Shown here one piece after another: positions 54,182 through 63,475 of a DNA stretch of 64,000 nt. The notes below the pieces were generated by a model. It was not told the origin of the DNA and did no database searches. It worked only from the letters and a program-made list of their open reading frames with translations. Source of the DNA: Amycolatopsis arida (GTDB lineage Bacteria > Actinomycetota > Actinomycetes > Mycobacteriales > Pseudonocardiaceae); contig NZ_FOWW01000006.1 in the NCBI RefSeq assembly GCF_900115565.1, positions 124,001 to 188,000 on the forward strand, in the 5' to 3' direction. The position numbers and the translations under genes were made by a program. Position 1 is the stretch's first letter, and each line of letters opens with the position of its first letter.

Positions 54182-54507
54182 GTGAGCACGAGGCGCCGCA
54201 TCCCGCGCTGGCGCTGGACGAGACGACCCACCAACGGGTGCGGCTGGCGATACTGGCGGTACTGGCCGAGGCCACGGAGTGCACGTTCGCCGCGCTGCGC
54301 GACCAGTTGGAGCTGACCGACGGCAACCTCAGCCGGCACCTGCGGGTGCTCGAGGAGGCCGGGCTGGTGGAGCTGCGCAAGACGTTCGCCGAGCGGCGGC
54401 CCCGCACCTACCTCAGGCTCACCCGCGCGGGCCGCGCCGCGCTCCGCGCCCAACTCGACGCCATGGAGCAGCTGGTCCACCGCCTGCGCGACCGCACCGA
54501 CGACTGA
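54178..54507 (+). CDS. Winged-helix transcriptional regulator (ArsR/MarR-like)
   Basis: A 109-residue DNA-binding protein: VRLAILAVLAEATECTFAALRDQLELTDGNLSRHLRVLEEAGL in segments forms the winged helix (about 20-65), then FAERRPRTYLRLTRAGRAAL. It matches the small HTH family paired with membrane proteins. No metal- or ligand-binding cysteines are present. Translation is coupled to the membrane protein, and a strong terminator follows 3 bases after the stop. Confidence 0.88.
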   Translation: MSEHEAPHPALALDETTHQRVRLAILAVLAEATECTFAALRDQLELTDGNLSRHLRVLEEAGLVELRKTFAERRPRTYLRLTRAGRAALRAQLDAMEQLVHRLRDRTDD

Positions 54508-54510
54508 GCC

Positions 54511-54558
54511 GCCCCGCCAGTACTCCGGCCTGAACAACCGGAGCGGAACTGGCGGGGC
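54511..54558 (+). terminator. Long two-part stem-loop after the HTH gene
   Basis: GCCCCGCCAGT (54511-54521) and ACTGGCGGGGC (54548-54558) form a perfect 11-bp stem, with an inner CTCCGG/CCGGAG stem. There is no T run. The hairpin serves the operon ending at 54507 and could also act on the pseudogene approaching from the other side. Confidence 0.75.
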
Positions 54559-54580
54559 GCTTCCCAGGACGCGCTGTTGC

Positions 54581-55060
54581 TCAGCTCCGGAGAAGCTCCG
54601 GGAGGCGGAGAATCTCCTCCTCGGTGGCGCAGGACTCACCAACCGACACAAAGGTCAGGAGGCGGACACTCCCTCCCCTCACCGCGGCGATCTTGTGGTG
54701 GCCGTCGAGGAGGAAGTGGAACAGCCCCCCAGTGGCGCACGCGGCGAAACCACGGGCCTTCGATGTCGAGCAGCCCCAGGGCGGCAGCGGTCGGGTGGCC
54801 GGAGGCTTCTCCGTAGCGGGCGGTCGTGACCGGGTCGGCGAGCGCGGAATCGGTGATGGGAACGGCGAACTGGAACAACTGCGTGCTCGTCGACCTGATG
54901 GTGACCGAGCCGGTGACAGGCGACGTTGGCGGGATCGATCGCGTACTCGTGGCACGCCGTCGACGGTCAGGTAGCGGGCAGGAGGGTCTGTCCAGTCCAC
55001 CGCGAGCCGGGGTGCCGCCGTCCCCAGGATCACCCGCCGGTAAGCCAGGACCTTGGTCAT
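54581..55060 (-). pseudogene. Frameshifted gene of unknown function
   Basis: Protein-like sequence can be followed on the minus strand only by changing frame. It starts MTKVLAYRRVILGTAAPRLA (ATG at 55060), moves to a second frame around TQLFQFAVPITDSALADPV and GHPTAAALGLLDIEG, and returns to the first for GFAACATGGLFHFLLDGHHK and LRLPELLRS. At least two shifts are needed, near 54960 and near 54765. The DGHHK motif recalls ParB/DUF1015-like proteins but is not sufficient to name it. It is either a decayed gene or affected by sequencing errors. Confidence 0.6.
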
Positions 55061-55119
55061 CTCCGTAGCCTGCCCGGGGCCCTGCCACCGAGGCACCCGA
55101 GATTCGCGCCGTGAGCTAG

Positions 55120-55157
55120 CAGGTGGGGCACCGCCAGGACTGGCGGTGCCCCACCTG
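55120..55157 (-). terminator. Perfect 18-bp stem-loop after nrdJ
   Basis: CAGGTGGGGCACCGCCAG and its exact reverse complement are separated by two bases. The hairpin lies 33 bases past the nrdJ stop on the minus strand, an ideal terminator for nrdR-nrdJ. Confidence 0.85.
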
Positions 55158-55189
55158 AGCGGCTGTTCAGGGTCACCCAGCGCTGACCG

Positions 55190-58100
55190 TCAGCTGCAGC
55201 CGGAGGTGGCGCCGCAGCCCTCGCAGACGTAGCAGGAGCCCGCGGGGCGCATCTTCGTGCCGCAGGTCATGCACAGCGGCGCGTCGGCCGCCTTGCCGAG
55301 CTGCAGCTCGACCAGCTCGGCGGTGCTGTGCGCCGATCGTTCGGACTCGGACGGCTCCGCGTTCTCCCGCTCGGCGGCCCGCGACCCGCTCGCGTCGACG
55401 GTGCTGCGCAGCGCCTCCAGGTCCACCTGCTCGGCCGGCGGCTCACCGTGGTCGGCCCGCACCTGCGCGGACCGCTCGTCGGCGGTGAAGATCCCGAGCT
55501 GGGCCCGCTTCTCGAACGGCAGGTAGTCCAGCGCCAACCGGCGGAACAGGTAGTCCAGCACGCTGGTGGCCATCCGGATGTCGGGGTCGTCGGTCATCCC
55601 GGCCGGTTCGAAGCGCAGGTTCGAGAACTTCTGGACGTAGAACTCCAGTGGGATCCCGTACTGCAGCCCCACCGAGATGGACATCGAGAACGCGTCCATC
55701 ACACCGGCCAGCGTCGAGCCCTGCTTGCCGAGCTTGACGAAGATCTCGCCGAGCCCGTCGTCGGGGTACGAGCCGGCGGTCAGGTACCCCTCGGCGCCAC
55801 CGACGGTGAACGACACCGTCTGGCTCGGCCGCTTCTTCGGCAGCCGCCGGCGCACCGGCCGCTGCTCGACCTCCTCGACGGCCTTGTCCTGCTCCTTCTT
55901 GGCCGTGGACAGTGGCTGGCCGACCTTGCAGTTGTCCCGGTAGATGGCCAGCGCCTTGAGGCCCAGCTTCCAGCCCTGGAAGTAGATCTCCTCGACGTCC
56001 TCGACCGTCGCCGACTCCGGCATGTTCACCGTCTTGGAGATGGCGCCGGACAGGAACGGCTGCACCGCGGCCATCATCCGCACGTGGCCGATCGGGGCGA
56101 TCGACCGCTCACCCACCGCGCAGTCGAACACCTCGTAGTGCTCCGGCCGCAACCCGGGCGCGTCCACCACGTGGCCATGCTGGGCCACGTACTCGACGAT
56201 CGCCTCGACCTGCTCCGGCTGGTACCCCAGCACCTGCAGCGCCCTCGGCACCGTCTGGTTGACGATCTGCATCGAGCCGCCACCCACCAGCTTCTTGAAC
56301 TTCACCAGCGAGAAGTCCGGCTCGATGCCGGTGGTGTCGCAGTCCATCATGAAGCCGATCGTCCCGGTCGGCGCCAGCACGCTGGCCTGCGCGTTGCGCC
56401 AGCCGTGCGCCGTGCCGAACTCGATGCCCCGCTGCCACTCCCGGGTCGCCAACGTTCGCGTCCTGGCGTCGTCGGTGTGCAGGGTGCGGATCTCGTCGTT
56501 GGCCGCGGCGTGCTTGCGCATCACCCGCTGGTGCGCCTCGGCGTTGCGGGCGTAACCCTCGTACGGACCCACCACCTCGGCCAGCTCCGCCGAGCGCCGG
56601 TAGGACACGGCCGTCATCAGCGACGTGATCGCCGCGGCGAGCGCCCTGCCGCCGGCGGAGTCGTAGGCCCGCCCGGTGGCCATCAGCAGCGCGCCGAGGT
56701 TGGCGTAGCCGATGCCGAGTTGGCGGAACTTGCGGGTGGTGTCGGCGATCGCCTCGGTGGGGAAGTCGGCGAAGCAGATGGAGATGTCCATCGCGGTGAT
56801 CACCAGCTCGACTGCCTTGGCGAACCGCTCGGCGTCGAACGACCCGTCCTCGCCCAGGAACTTCAGCAGGTTCAGCGACGCCAGGTTGCAGCTGGAGTTG
56901 TCCAGGTGCATGTACTCCGAGCACGGGTTCGACGCGGTGATCCGGCCCGACTCCGGGCAGGTGTGCCAGTCGTTGATGGTGTCGTCGTACTGCAGGCCCG
57001 GGTCGGCGCACTCCCACGCGGCCTTGGCCATCGAGCGGAACAGCGCCTTGGCGTCGACCTCCTCGATCACCTCGCCGGTCATCCGGGCCCGCAGACCGAA
57101 CTTCCCGTCGGTCTCCACCGCGCGCATGAACTCGTCGGACACCCGCACCGAGTTGTTCGCGTTCTGGTACTGCACCGAGCTGATGTCGCCGCCGCCGAGG
57201 TCCATGTCGAAACCGGCCTCCCGCAGGACGCGGATCTTCTCCTCCTCGCGCGCCTTGGCCTGGATGAACTCCTCGATGTCCGGGTGGTCGACGTCGAGCA
57301 CCACCATCTTCGCCGCGCGCCGGGTCGCGCCACCGGACTTGATGGTGCCGGCGGAGGCGTCGGCGCCGCGCATGAACGAGACCGGGCCGGACGCCGTGCC
57401 GCCCGAGGAGAGCAGCTCGCGGGACGAGCGGATCCGGGAGAGGTTGAGCCCGGCGCCGGAGCCGCCCTTGAAGATCAACCCCTCCTCCCGGTACCAGTTC
57501 AGGATCGACTCCATCGTGTCATCAACCGACAGGATGAAGCAGTTGTGGACACGCAGGTTGCCGGAGAGGTACTCGCCGCTTTCGGTCTGGATGTCGTAGA
57601 CCTCCATTGGACCGAGCTCCTCGACGCGGGCGATCTCCAACCGCTTCACCGGGCCGGCCGCGCGGCCCGGCTGGTCGAACCCTCGAGCCAGCTTGGCTGC
57701 CTTGTCCTGGCCGACAAAGCCGATCTCGTCGGCGAACGTCCTCCGGTCCCCGGCGTTCTGGATTCGGAGGCTCCAGCAGCCGTGCCGATCCGCACGCGGA
57801 TCGGGCTTGAAGCTCACCCGCGAGAAGATGCCGAACCTCAACAGCAGCGACTGCACGCCGCGCACGAGTCGCTCGGAGATCATGTCCATGGCGACGAGCG
57901 TCGACCGCTCACGCGCCGATACGTAACCTTCGGCCTGGAACATGCTCCGCACATAGGCGGCAACCACGGGCAGCGGCGCGGTGAAGAGCCGCTCGGGCAC
58001 CTTCATGTCGACGCCCCGTGCGCGTAGTCCCCACTTCTCGACGAAGGACGCGAGGTGGTTGCCGTAGAGGCGGATCCGGCGGCAGTCCAGGTCGTCGCGC

Positions 58101-59089
58101 TGCGTCTCGACCGTCCGCACATGACGGTGCGCCTCAGGAAACACCCGATCGATCGCGGACATCACCCAGCCGAACTCGTCGTCGTTGACGGTCATCGCCT
58201 CGATCGTCAACGACTTGTTCGTTCCCTCGTACTGGCCGACGAAGCCGTCCGACTGCAACCAACCCGCGAGCGCCGCTTCGGCGATCTCGTCGGGGCTGAT
58301 CTCCCCCTCGCCGAAACCATCCCGGCGGTGCCACTGGAGCTGGTCTCCGGGTCGGAGACCGCCCGCCTCGACGAACCGCCCTGTCCGGTCACTCGTGCAC
58401 TTCCACACGAGGTGGTCGGCCGTCACGTCGAGGACGTACCCGGCCTTCGTGTGGAGGCGAAGCACGTTCTTGACGCCGTTCGCCTTCACGGCGACGACTC
58501 GGGTGAGGCCGTACGCGTCGTACACCTTCGTGCCGACCGCACCGTCCTCGACGAGTTTGCCGATCGGCACCAACCCACCCGGCGTGCTGACCAGAGCGTC
58601 GTACGGCTGGCACGCGCTCACCTGCTGTTTCGAGCTGGTGCCGACGTTGAACCAGACCGGGGAGTTGAAGCTGAACACCTGGTGCAGCAGCATCCAGGTG
58701 AGCTCGTGCTCGAAGATCTCCGCGTCGGTCTTCGTGTCGAAGTAGCCGTGCTTCACGCCGGCCGCGACGTAGGTCTTGACCACCCGGTCGATCAGCTGCT
58801 TGAGGCTGTGCTCGCGCCGCGGGCTGCCCAGCGCCCCGCGAAAGTACTTGCTGGTGACGATGTTGGTGGCGTTGGCCGACCAGAAGTCCGGGAACTCGAC
58901 ACCACGCTGCTCGAAGTTCACCGAGCCGTCGCGCCAGTTGGTCATGACGACGTCACGCTTCTCCCAGGTGACCTCGTCGTAGGGGTGCACGCCCTTGGTG
59001 GTGAACACGCGCTGCACGCTCAGGCCGCGCCGCCGCCGCTTGCCCGACTTGCCGGTGGCCTCCGCGTCGACTCCCACGGTCTCCGTCAT
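55190..59089 (-). CDS. nrdJ: Vitamin B12-dependent (class II) ribonucleotide reductase with intein
   Basis: Adenosylcobalamin-dependent enzyme making deoxyribonucleotides with or without oxygen. The 1299-residue precursor contains a 357-residue intein (residues 160-516), leaving a 942-residue enzyme, the normal size. Extein motifs: FSFNSPVWFNVG, the splice-junction cysteine in CFILSVDDTMESI, GGSGAGLNLSRIRSS, NPCSEYMHLDNSSCNLASLN with the radical-site cysteine, and the C-terminal zinc-ribbon-like CMTCGTKM...CYVCEGCG. The ATG at 59089 has GGAGAGGGAG immediately upstream. It follows nrdR by 37 bases and ends before a strong terminator. NrdR boxes upstream of nrdR probably control both. Confidence 0.95.
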   Translation of the reverse strand: MTETVGVDAEATGKSGKRRRRGLSVQRVFTTKGVHPYDEVTWEKRDVVMTNWRDGSVNFEQRGVEFPDFWSANATNIVTSKYFRGALGSPRREHSLKQLIDRVVKTYVAAGVKHGYFDTKTDAEIFEHELTWMLLHQVFSFNSPVWFNVGTSSKQQVSACQPYDALVSTPGGLVPIGKLVEDGAVGTKVYDAYGLTRVVAVKANGVKNVLRLHTKAGYVLDVTADHLVWKCTSDRTGRFVEAGGLRPGDQLQWHRRDGFGEGEISPDEIAEAALAGWLQSDGFVGQYEGTNKSLTIEAMTVNDDEFGWVMSAIDRVFPEAHRHVRTVETQRDDLDCRRIRLYGNHLASFVEKWGLRARGVDMKVPERLFTAPLPVVAAYVRSMFQAEGYVSARERSTLVAMDMISERLVRGVQSLLLRFGIFSRVSFKPDPRADRHGCWSLRIQNAGDRRTFADEIGFVGQDKAAKLARGFDQPGRAAGPVKRLEIARVEELGPMEVYDIQTESGEYLSGNLRVHNCFILSVDDTMESILNWYREEGLIFKGGSGAGLNLSRIRSSRELLSSGGTASGPVSFMRGADASAGTIKSGGATRRAAKMVVLDVDHPDIEEFIQAKAREEEKIRVLREAGFDMDLGGGDISSVQYQNANNSVRVSDEFMRAVETDGKFGLRARMTGEVIEEVDAKALFRSMAKAAWECADPGLQYDDTINDWHTCPESGRITASNPCSEYMHLDNSSCNLASLNLLKFLGEDGSFDAERFAKAVELVITAMDISICFADFPTEAIADTTRKFRQLGIGYANLGALLMATGRAYDSAGGRALAAAITSLMTAVSYRRSAELAEVVGPYEGYARNAEAHQRVMRKHAAANDEIRTLHTDDARTRTLATREWQRGIEFGTAHGWRNAQASVLAPTGTIGFMMDCDTTGIEPDFSLVKFKKLVGGGSMQIVNQTVPRALQVLGYQPEQVEAIVEYVAQHGHVVDAPGLRPEHYEVFDCAVGERSIAPIGHVRMMAAVQPFLSGAISKTVNMPESATVEDVEEIYFQGWKLGLKALAIYRDNCKVGQPLSTAKKEQDKAVEEVEQRPVRRRLPKKRPSQTVSFTVGGAEGYLTAGSYPDDGLGEIFVKLGKQGSTLAGVMDAFSMSISVGLQYGIPLEFYVQKFSNLRFEPAGMTDDPDIRMATSVLDYLFRRLALDYLPFEKRAQLGIFTADERSAQVRADHGEPPAEQVDLEALRSTVDASGSRAAERENAEPSESERSAHSTAELVELQLGKAADAPLCMTCGTKMRPAGSCYVCEGCGATSGCS
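57542..58612 (-). other. NrdJ intein with LAGLIDADG homing endonuclease
   Basis: In-frame protein-splicing element of 357 residues. It starts at a cysteine codon (58612-58610, CQPYDALVSTPGGLVPIGKL), has the block B motif DVTADHLVWK, two dodecapeptide-type endonuclease motifs (LAGWLQSDGFVG and VRSMFQAEGYVS) and the C-terminal block VYDIQTESGEYLSGNLRVHN, ending His-Asn before Cys+1 at 57541. All residues needed for splicing (Cys1, His in block B, penultimate His, Asn, Cys+1) are present. Insertion is exactly before CFILSVDD. Base composition is visibly less GC-biased than the flanks, indicating transfer. Confidence 0.93.
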
Positions 59090-59126
59090 GACTCCCTCTC
59101 CACTGTTCCCGAGCGCCGCGGCGGCG

Positions 59127-59612
59127 TCAGCTGTCCTGCTCACCGTCGTCCTGCGCAGCCGACTCCGCCATCGCCTGCCGAAGATCCGCGATCTCCTTCT
59201 CGAAGTCCTCGATGGACGAGAAGGAGCGGTAGACACTCGCGAAGCGCAGGTAGGCGACCTCGTCGAGCTCGCGGAGCGGACCCAGGATGGCCAGCCCCAC
59301 CTCGTGGCTCGGAATCTCCGCGACGCCGGTCGCCCGGATCGACTCCTCGACCCGCTGCGCGAGCTGCTGCAGCGCGTCGTCGTCGACCGGCCGACCCTGG
59401 CAGGCGCGGCGCACTCCCCGAACCACCTTGTCCCGGCTGAACTGCTCGGTGACCCCCGACCGTTTCACCACGGCGAGCACCATCTGCTCCGAGGTGGTGA
59501 ACCGGCGACCGCACTTCGAGCACGAGCGGCGCCGCCGGATGGCCTGCCCCTCGTCGACCTCACGAGAGTCGACGACGCGGGAGTCCGCGTGCCGGCAGAA
59601 GGGACAACGCAC
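59127..59612 (-). CDS. nrdR: Transcriptional repressor NrdR
   Basis: Zinc- and nucleotide-dependent repressor of ribonucleotide reductase genes. The 161-residue protein has the zinc ribbon Cys3, Cys6, Cys31, Cys34 (MRCPFC and [10 protein letters not shown]) and an ATP-cone at about 46-136 ([20 protein letters not shown]). The tail is acidic. The start is a GTG at 59612, with AAGG nine bases upstream. It is directly upstream of nrdJ, its expected target. Putative NrdR boxes lie at 59731-59760. Confidence 0.96.
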   Translation of the reverse strand: MRCPFCRHADSRVVDSREVDEGQAIRRRRSCSKCGRRFTTSEQMVLAVVKRSGVTEQFSRDKVVRGVRRACQGRPVDDDALQQLAQRVEESIRATGVAEIPSHEVGLAILGPLRELDEVAYLRFASVYRSFSSIEDFEKEIADLRQAMAESAAQDDGEQDS

Positions 59613-59730
59613 GGCCGATCACCTTCCTCCCCACGACACGGGCTCGACTCACTGAGGCCGACCATCCGAGCCACCACGCGAAGCCGGCCCGCTGCGACAG
59701 CCTACTTCGGATCCTACCCCAACCTGTGGA

Positions 59731-59760
59731 CCAACTACAGGCGTGTACTACTACATGTAG
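59731..59760. promoter_or_regulatory. Candidate pair of NrdR boxes upstream of nrdR-nrdJ
   Basis: CTACATGTAG at 59751-59760 is a perfect 10-bp palindrome, and a related CTACAGGCGTG lies at 59735-59745. NrdR boxes are about 16-bp palindromes of the CTATAT type, normally in pairs spaced by whole helical turns. The pair here is centred about 16 bases apart. On the minus strand TAGGAT at 59710-59715 could be the -10 element, placing the boxes over the -35 region. Confidence 0.55.
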
Positions 59761-60236
59761 GGGTTGACCTTAAGTCGCGGCGTCGGGCCACGCAAGCGAC
59801 GCGACCGGACCGAGTGAGGGTCGTCGTGCCGGGGGCGGCGTCCACCTGGGAGTGTCGCGGGCGGTGTGCCCGTGCTCGCGACGCGTCACTCCCCCGGCAA
59901 GGGGATCGGCCTCGCGCCGGCAGATCACCGGAGCGCCAACCAGCCGGCGCCGGCCCGGGCGGAGCGGCTTCGCCGCCACGGGGAGGCGGAACCGGCGTAC
60001 CGGAAACCGGCGCCGCGGCATCACCGGGCCGGGAACCGGCGCGCCGACCATACTGCCAGCGCGCAGCGGGCGGGCTCAGGGACCGCTCGGGATGGGATCG
60101 GGACCGCGAGCTCGGCGACCCGACGCTCCGGCCACCGGCCTTCCGAGGTCGGACCGAGGAGTCGCCGACCCCCGGCACGGGAAGCGCGCTCCCGCCACCG
60201 GCCAGGACACCCGCGCCTCGGCCCGCGGCGCCCGGG
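59761..60236. other. Gene-free stretch between nrdR and the LysM gene
   Basis: No gene supported. The sequence is rich in CCGGCG words and all frames are open for long stretches with Arg/Pro-rich translations, as expected for high-GC noncoding DNA. No regular repeat was seen. Confidence 0.4.
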
Positions 60237-60746
60237 TCAGGGCAGCGCGACGCCCGGCTCGTACGGCACGGCGAGCGGAAGCCCGGCCGGGACGGCGGCA
60301 CCGGAGAGCTCGTTCAGCTCCTGGATCCGCCGCACGACGGCGCCGGTGTCGCTGCCTGGCGCCATCCGCTCGGCGAGATCCCACAACGTCTCTCCCGGCG
60401 CGACCGACACCAGCGCGGTCCGCTCCGGCACCCCGGTCGACACCCCGTCACCCAGCAGTCCGAGGCCGGTGACGGTGAACGCCACGGCGACCGCGAGCGC
60501 CGCCAGCAACGGCCATCGCACCGTCCGGCGGGGAGCTGGGCAGGTGGCGGTGGTGACCCGCCCGCGGCCGGCCACCGCTCTGACCCTGGTGGGTGGCCGG
60601 CGCGGCTCACCCCGCCGCGGCCGCGCCGGCGCGACCCGCGGCGGCACCGCCAGCCCCGACCTCGCCATCCTGGGCATCCTGGCCCCGGTCGTCCTGATCC
60701 CGGACGTCCCGGTTCCGCGCGCCCCGCGGTCCATGAGCACCGACAT
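60237..60746 (-). CDS. LysM-domain membrane protein
   Basis: A 169-residue protein with a basic cytoplasmic N-terminus (1-75), one transmembrane helix (PLLAALAVAVAFTVTGLGLL) and an extracellular LysM domain (VAPGETLWDLAERM, VVRRIQELNELSGAAVPAGL) that would bind peptidoglycan. The ATG at 60746 has GAGGAGGG five bases upstream. In many actinomycetes a similar LysM gene lies between lexA and nrdR, as here. It is divergent from lexA, and the SOS box lies between, so it may be damage-induced. Confidence 0.88.
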   Translation of the reverse strand: MSVLMDRGARGTGTSGIRTTGARMPRMARSGLAVPPRVAPARPRRGEPRRPPTRVRAVAGRGRVTTATCPAPRRTVRWPLLAALAVAVAFTVTGLGLLGDGVSTGVPERTALVSVAPGETLWDLAERMAPGSDTGAVVRRIQELNELSGAAVPAGLPLAVPYEPGVALP

Positions 60747-60862
60747 CCGACCCTCCTCGTGTCTCGCCCTCCCGGCCAGCCGGTCGAACAGCCGTTCTAT
60801 CGAACGTCAGTGCGATGTGTACCACCCGGGACCGACAAAATCGAGTGACAGCGGCGTGTCGT

Positions 60863-60878
60863 TCGAACAATTGTTTGA
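60863..60878. promoter_or_regulatory. LexA (SOS) box
   Basis: TCGAACAATTGTTTGA contains CGAACAATTGTTTG, which fits the actinobacterial/Bacillus SOS box CGAAC-N4-GTTYG. It lies between the divergent LysM gene (117 bases from its start) and lexA (200 bases from its start), so it probably mediates lexA autorepression. Confidence 0.82.
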
Positions 60879-61077
60879 GATCCCCCGAGTGGAGGGCTAA
60901 CGTCGAGGGGTAGACCGGTGGTCGACGGCGCCGGCGGAACGACGCCACGCATCGACCCCGTGCCGGTTCGGTGCCGGTCCGGAACCGGTCCGACGCCACG
61001 GCGCCGGACCGGCCGGCACCGGACCTCGGTGACAGTGAGGCCGGAGGACAAGTGCCCGGAGGACGGGGAGGAGCGCA

Positions 61078-61800
61078 GTGGTGAGCGAGAGCAAGCGCGG
61101 GGCGGGCAAGGTGCACGCCCTGCGCGAGGTGGACGACCCCGACGACGGTCTGACCGCGCGTCAGCAGCAGGTCCTGGAGGTGATCCGGGCCTGGGTGGAC
61201 CGGTTCGGCTACCCACCGAGCGTGCGCGAGATCGGTGAGGCCGTCGGGCTGACCTCCACGTCGTCGGTGACCCACCAGCTGCGCGCCCTGCAGCGGAAAG
61301 GCTACCTGCGCCGCGACGCGAAACGGCCGAGGGCGGTGGGCGTGCTCGCCACCCAGGCCCACCCGGCCACCGTCACCGGCGCCCCCGCCGGCGCGGCACC
61401 GGACACCATGGACGAGCAGATGCCGCAGCCGGCCTACGTGCCGCTGGTCGGCCGGATCGCCGCCGGTGGCCCGGTGCTCGCCGAGCAGGCCATCGAGGAC
61501 GTGTTCCCCCTGCCGAAGGACATCGTCGGCGAGGGCGACGTGTTCCTGCTCAGCGTCACCGGCGACTCGATGATCGACGCCGCCATCACCGACGGCGACT
61601 GGGTGGTGGTCCGGCAGCAACCGGACGCCGAGACCGGCGACATCGTGGCAGCGATGATCGACGGCGAGGCGACGGTGAAGACCCTCAAGCGCAAGGACGG
61701 GCACGTCTGGCTCATGCCGCAGAACGAGGCGTACGAACCCATCCCGGGTGACGAGGCCACCATCCTCGGCAAGGTCGTGGCGGTGCTGCGGCGACTCTGA
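61078..61800 (+). CDS. lexA: SOS response repressor LexA
   Basis: Repressor of DNA-damage genes that self-cleaves on RecA filaments. The 240-residue protein has an N-terminal winged helix ([39 protein letters not shown]) and the S24 peptidase domain. The cleavage site is Ala129-Gly130 ([10 protein letters not shown]), with the catalytic pair Ser164 (TGDSMIDAA) and Lys201 (ATVKTLKRK). Two GTG codons begin the frame (61078 and 61081), with GGAGGAG six to nine bases upstream. An SOS box is 200 bases upstream. Confidence 0.97.
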   Translation: MVSESKRGAGKVHALREVDDPDDGLTARQQQVLEVIRAWVDRFGYPPSVREIGEAVGLTSTSSVTHQLRALQRKGYLRRDAKRPRAVGVLATQAHPATVTGAPAGAAPDTMDEQMPQPAYVPLVGRIAAGGPVLAEQAIEDVFPLPKDIVGEGDVFLLSVTGDSMIDAAITDGDWVVVRQQPDAETGDIVAAMIDGEATVKTLKRKDGHVWLMPQNEAYEPIPGDEATILGKVVAVLRRL

Positions 61801-62341
61801 CACCACGACTCGCGCGGGCGGGGTGCTCGGCGCCTCGGTGGTTCGCGTCGGGGCGTCGGGGGCGTGGGTGCTCCGGTTTCGGGGTGGTCAGCGGCCCAGG
61901 TGCTGTGCTCGGATGGTTCACGCCGGATGCCGCGTGGCCCGCGCTTCGGTGGTACCTGCGGGGCTGATCCGCGTCGGGTGGTTCGTGTGGAGCGTTCCGG
62001 CGTGGGGTGATACGCGTCGGGTGGTCCGTAGGCGGTTGGGTTCGAAGAGGTGCTCGCCTGAGTGGGTTGGTGGCTTTCCTCTGGACCTGACGGGTTCGTG
62101 TGGCTTGATCGGTGGTCGGTCGGCCGGCTTGGCAGCGAAGGTGGCAGTCGGCGGGGACGTGGCCTCGGCAGGGAAGTGGTCCCGGTAGGGAGACCGGGGG
62201 AAGCGGAGAGGTTGTTCCCGCGGTGAGCTTGCTCGTCGGATCGACTCGGCTCGGCGAGCGGGGCGCATCCTGGTGGCTGGGGTTGACCTCGCCCTGTCCC
62301 TGCCTGGGTGCCGGCGGTGCGAACCGGCTCGGCGCGCTTCC
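61801..62341. other. Gene-free stretch after lexA with faint short repeats
   Basis: No gene supported. The word GCGTCGGGTGGT occurs at 61971 and again at 62014 in a longer similar context, and related words lie near 61846. The spacing is irregular, so this is at most a decayed repeat patch. Confidence 0.4.
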
Positions 62342-63427
62342 CTAGCGACCCGGCCGGCGGTGCCGTTGGCGCCGCAGCTTGTTCAGGCCCAGCGCGGCGG
62401 CGGCCAGCGCCACGACCACCGCCACCGCGGGCAGCACCGGCATCGACTCCTCACCGGCGGGGTCGGCGGCCCGGCTGTCGGCCGGTGGCTCGCCGCCGGG
62501 CCGGCCCGCGTTCGGGCCGTCCGTGCCGGCCTCGCCCACCAGCCCGGCGGCGCCGGGCACCGCCCGCACCGGCTGCCCGACCCCCTCGCTGGCCGACAGC
62601 AACGTCCCGTCCGGCTCGAACGCGATGGCCTCGCCCTGCGGCTCGTCGGGCAGCGGTACCCGCACCGGCTGCCGCCCCAGCGCGGCCACCACGTCACCGT
62701 CCGGCGCCGGGTACAGGTAGGCATCCGTGTAGGTACGCAGCGCCACCACCGTGCCGTCCGCGCTCACCGCCCCACCGGTGACCAGCACCGAACCGGTTGG
62801 CCCGACCGGCCCGCCCGGCGTGTCCGTGGCCGAGAGGCTCAACGAGCCCACCTTCTCCAGCGGCGTCGGCCCCGGGCTGGTCAATCGCTCGGCGGGCCGG
62901 TACACCTCCGACCGGCCGAGCACGTTCTTGGTGACCAGGTACGGCGTCCCGGCCCGGTCCAACAGCAGCGCCTCCGCGTCGTGCTGCCCGTCCGGATACG
63001 TCAACCGGTACAGCGTCGCGCGGCCGTCGGACCTGACGGCGTGCAACGCGACCGTGTCCCGCTGCTTGCGGTTGTCCCCGGTGTCGGCCAGCCACAGCGT
63101 GCCGTCCGTGGCCAGGGCGAGATCCTCCACGTCGTACGGATCCGTGGAGTTGGTCAGCACGCGCTGCACCCGGCAGCTCCGGTCCAGCACGAACACCTGG
63201 ATCCGGCGGCCGCCGTCGTTGACGGCGTACCGGTGCCCCCCGTCGGCGGCCATCCCGGACAGCTCACCGATCCGCTGATCGTCGATCGCGCACACCGGCT
63301 CCGGCGCGGGCACCTCCGCCGGAGCCGCGAGCGCGGGCGAGCCGACCAGGAGCACCGCGAGCAGCACTGACAGCACGGCCGCCCCCGCCGGGACACGGCC
63401 GGGACGGCACCGACGGGTCGTGATCAC
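62342..63427 (-). CDS. Secreted membrane-anchored protein, beta-propeller-like
   Basis: A 361-residue protein with an N-terminal signal peptide (GAAVLSVLLAVLLVGSPALA), an extracellular domain with repeated strand-turn patterns (DLALATDGTLWLADTGDNRK, GQHDAEALLLDRAGTPYLVT, GEAIAFEPDGTLLSASEG) suggesting a beta-propeller, and a C-terminal transmembrane helix (PAVAVVVALAAAALGLNKL) with a basic end. No enzymatic residues can be assigned. The start is the GTG at 63427, with no strong ribosome binding site. It lies between lexA and hflX. Confidence 0.75.
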   Translation of the reverse strand: MITTRRCRPGRVPAGAAVLSVLLAVLLVGSPALAAPAEVPAPEPVCAIDDQRIGELSGMAADGGHRYAVNDGGRRIQVFVLDRSCRVQRVLTNSTDPYDVEDLALATDGTLWLADTGDNRKQRDTVALHAVRSDGRATLYRLTYPDGQHDAEALLLDRAGTPYLVTKNVLGRSEVYRPAERLTSPGPTPLEKVGSLSLSATDTPGGPVGPTGSVLVTGGAVSADGTVVALRTYTDAYLYPAPDGDVVAALGRQPVRVPLPDEPQGEAIAFEPDGTLLSASEGVGQPVRAVPGAAGLVGEAGTDGPNAGRPGGEPPADSRAADPAGEESMPVLPAVAVVVALAAAALGLNKLRRQRHRRPGR

Positions 63428-63475
63428 CCGTCCACCGTACTGAAAGTCGGCGGGACACCGGTCCCGCGCGACGCG

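Noticed and set aside
57542-58612. Separate homing endonuclease gene
   Set aside because: There is no start codon or stop at the boundaries. It is continuous in frame with nrdJ and has both splicing junctions.
59866-60900. Long plus-strand frame across the nrdR-LysM gap
   Set aside because: It covers the LysM gene on the other strand and the SOS box, and has no recognisable domain.
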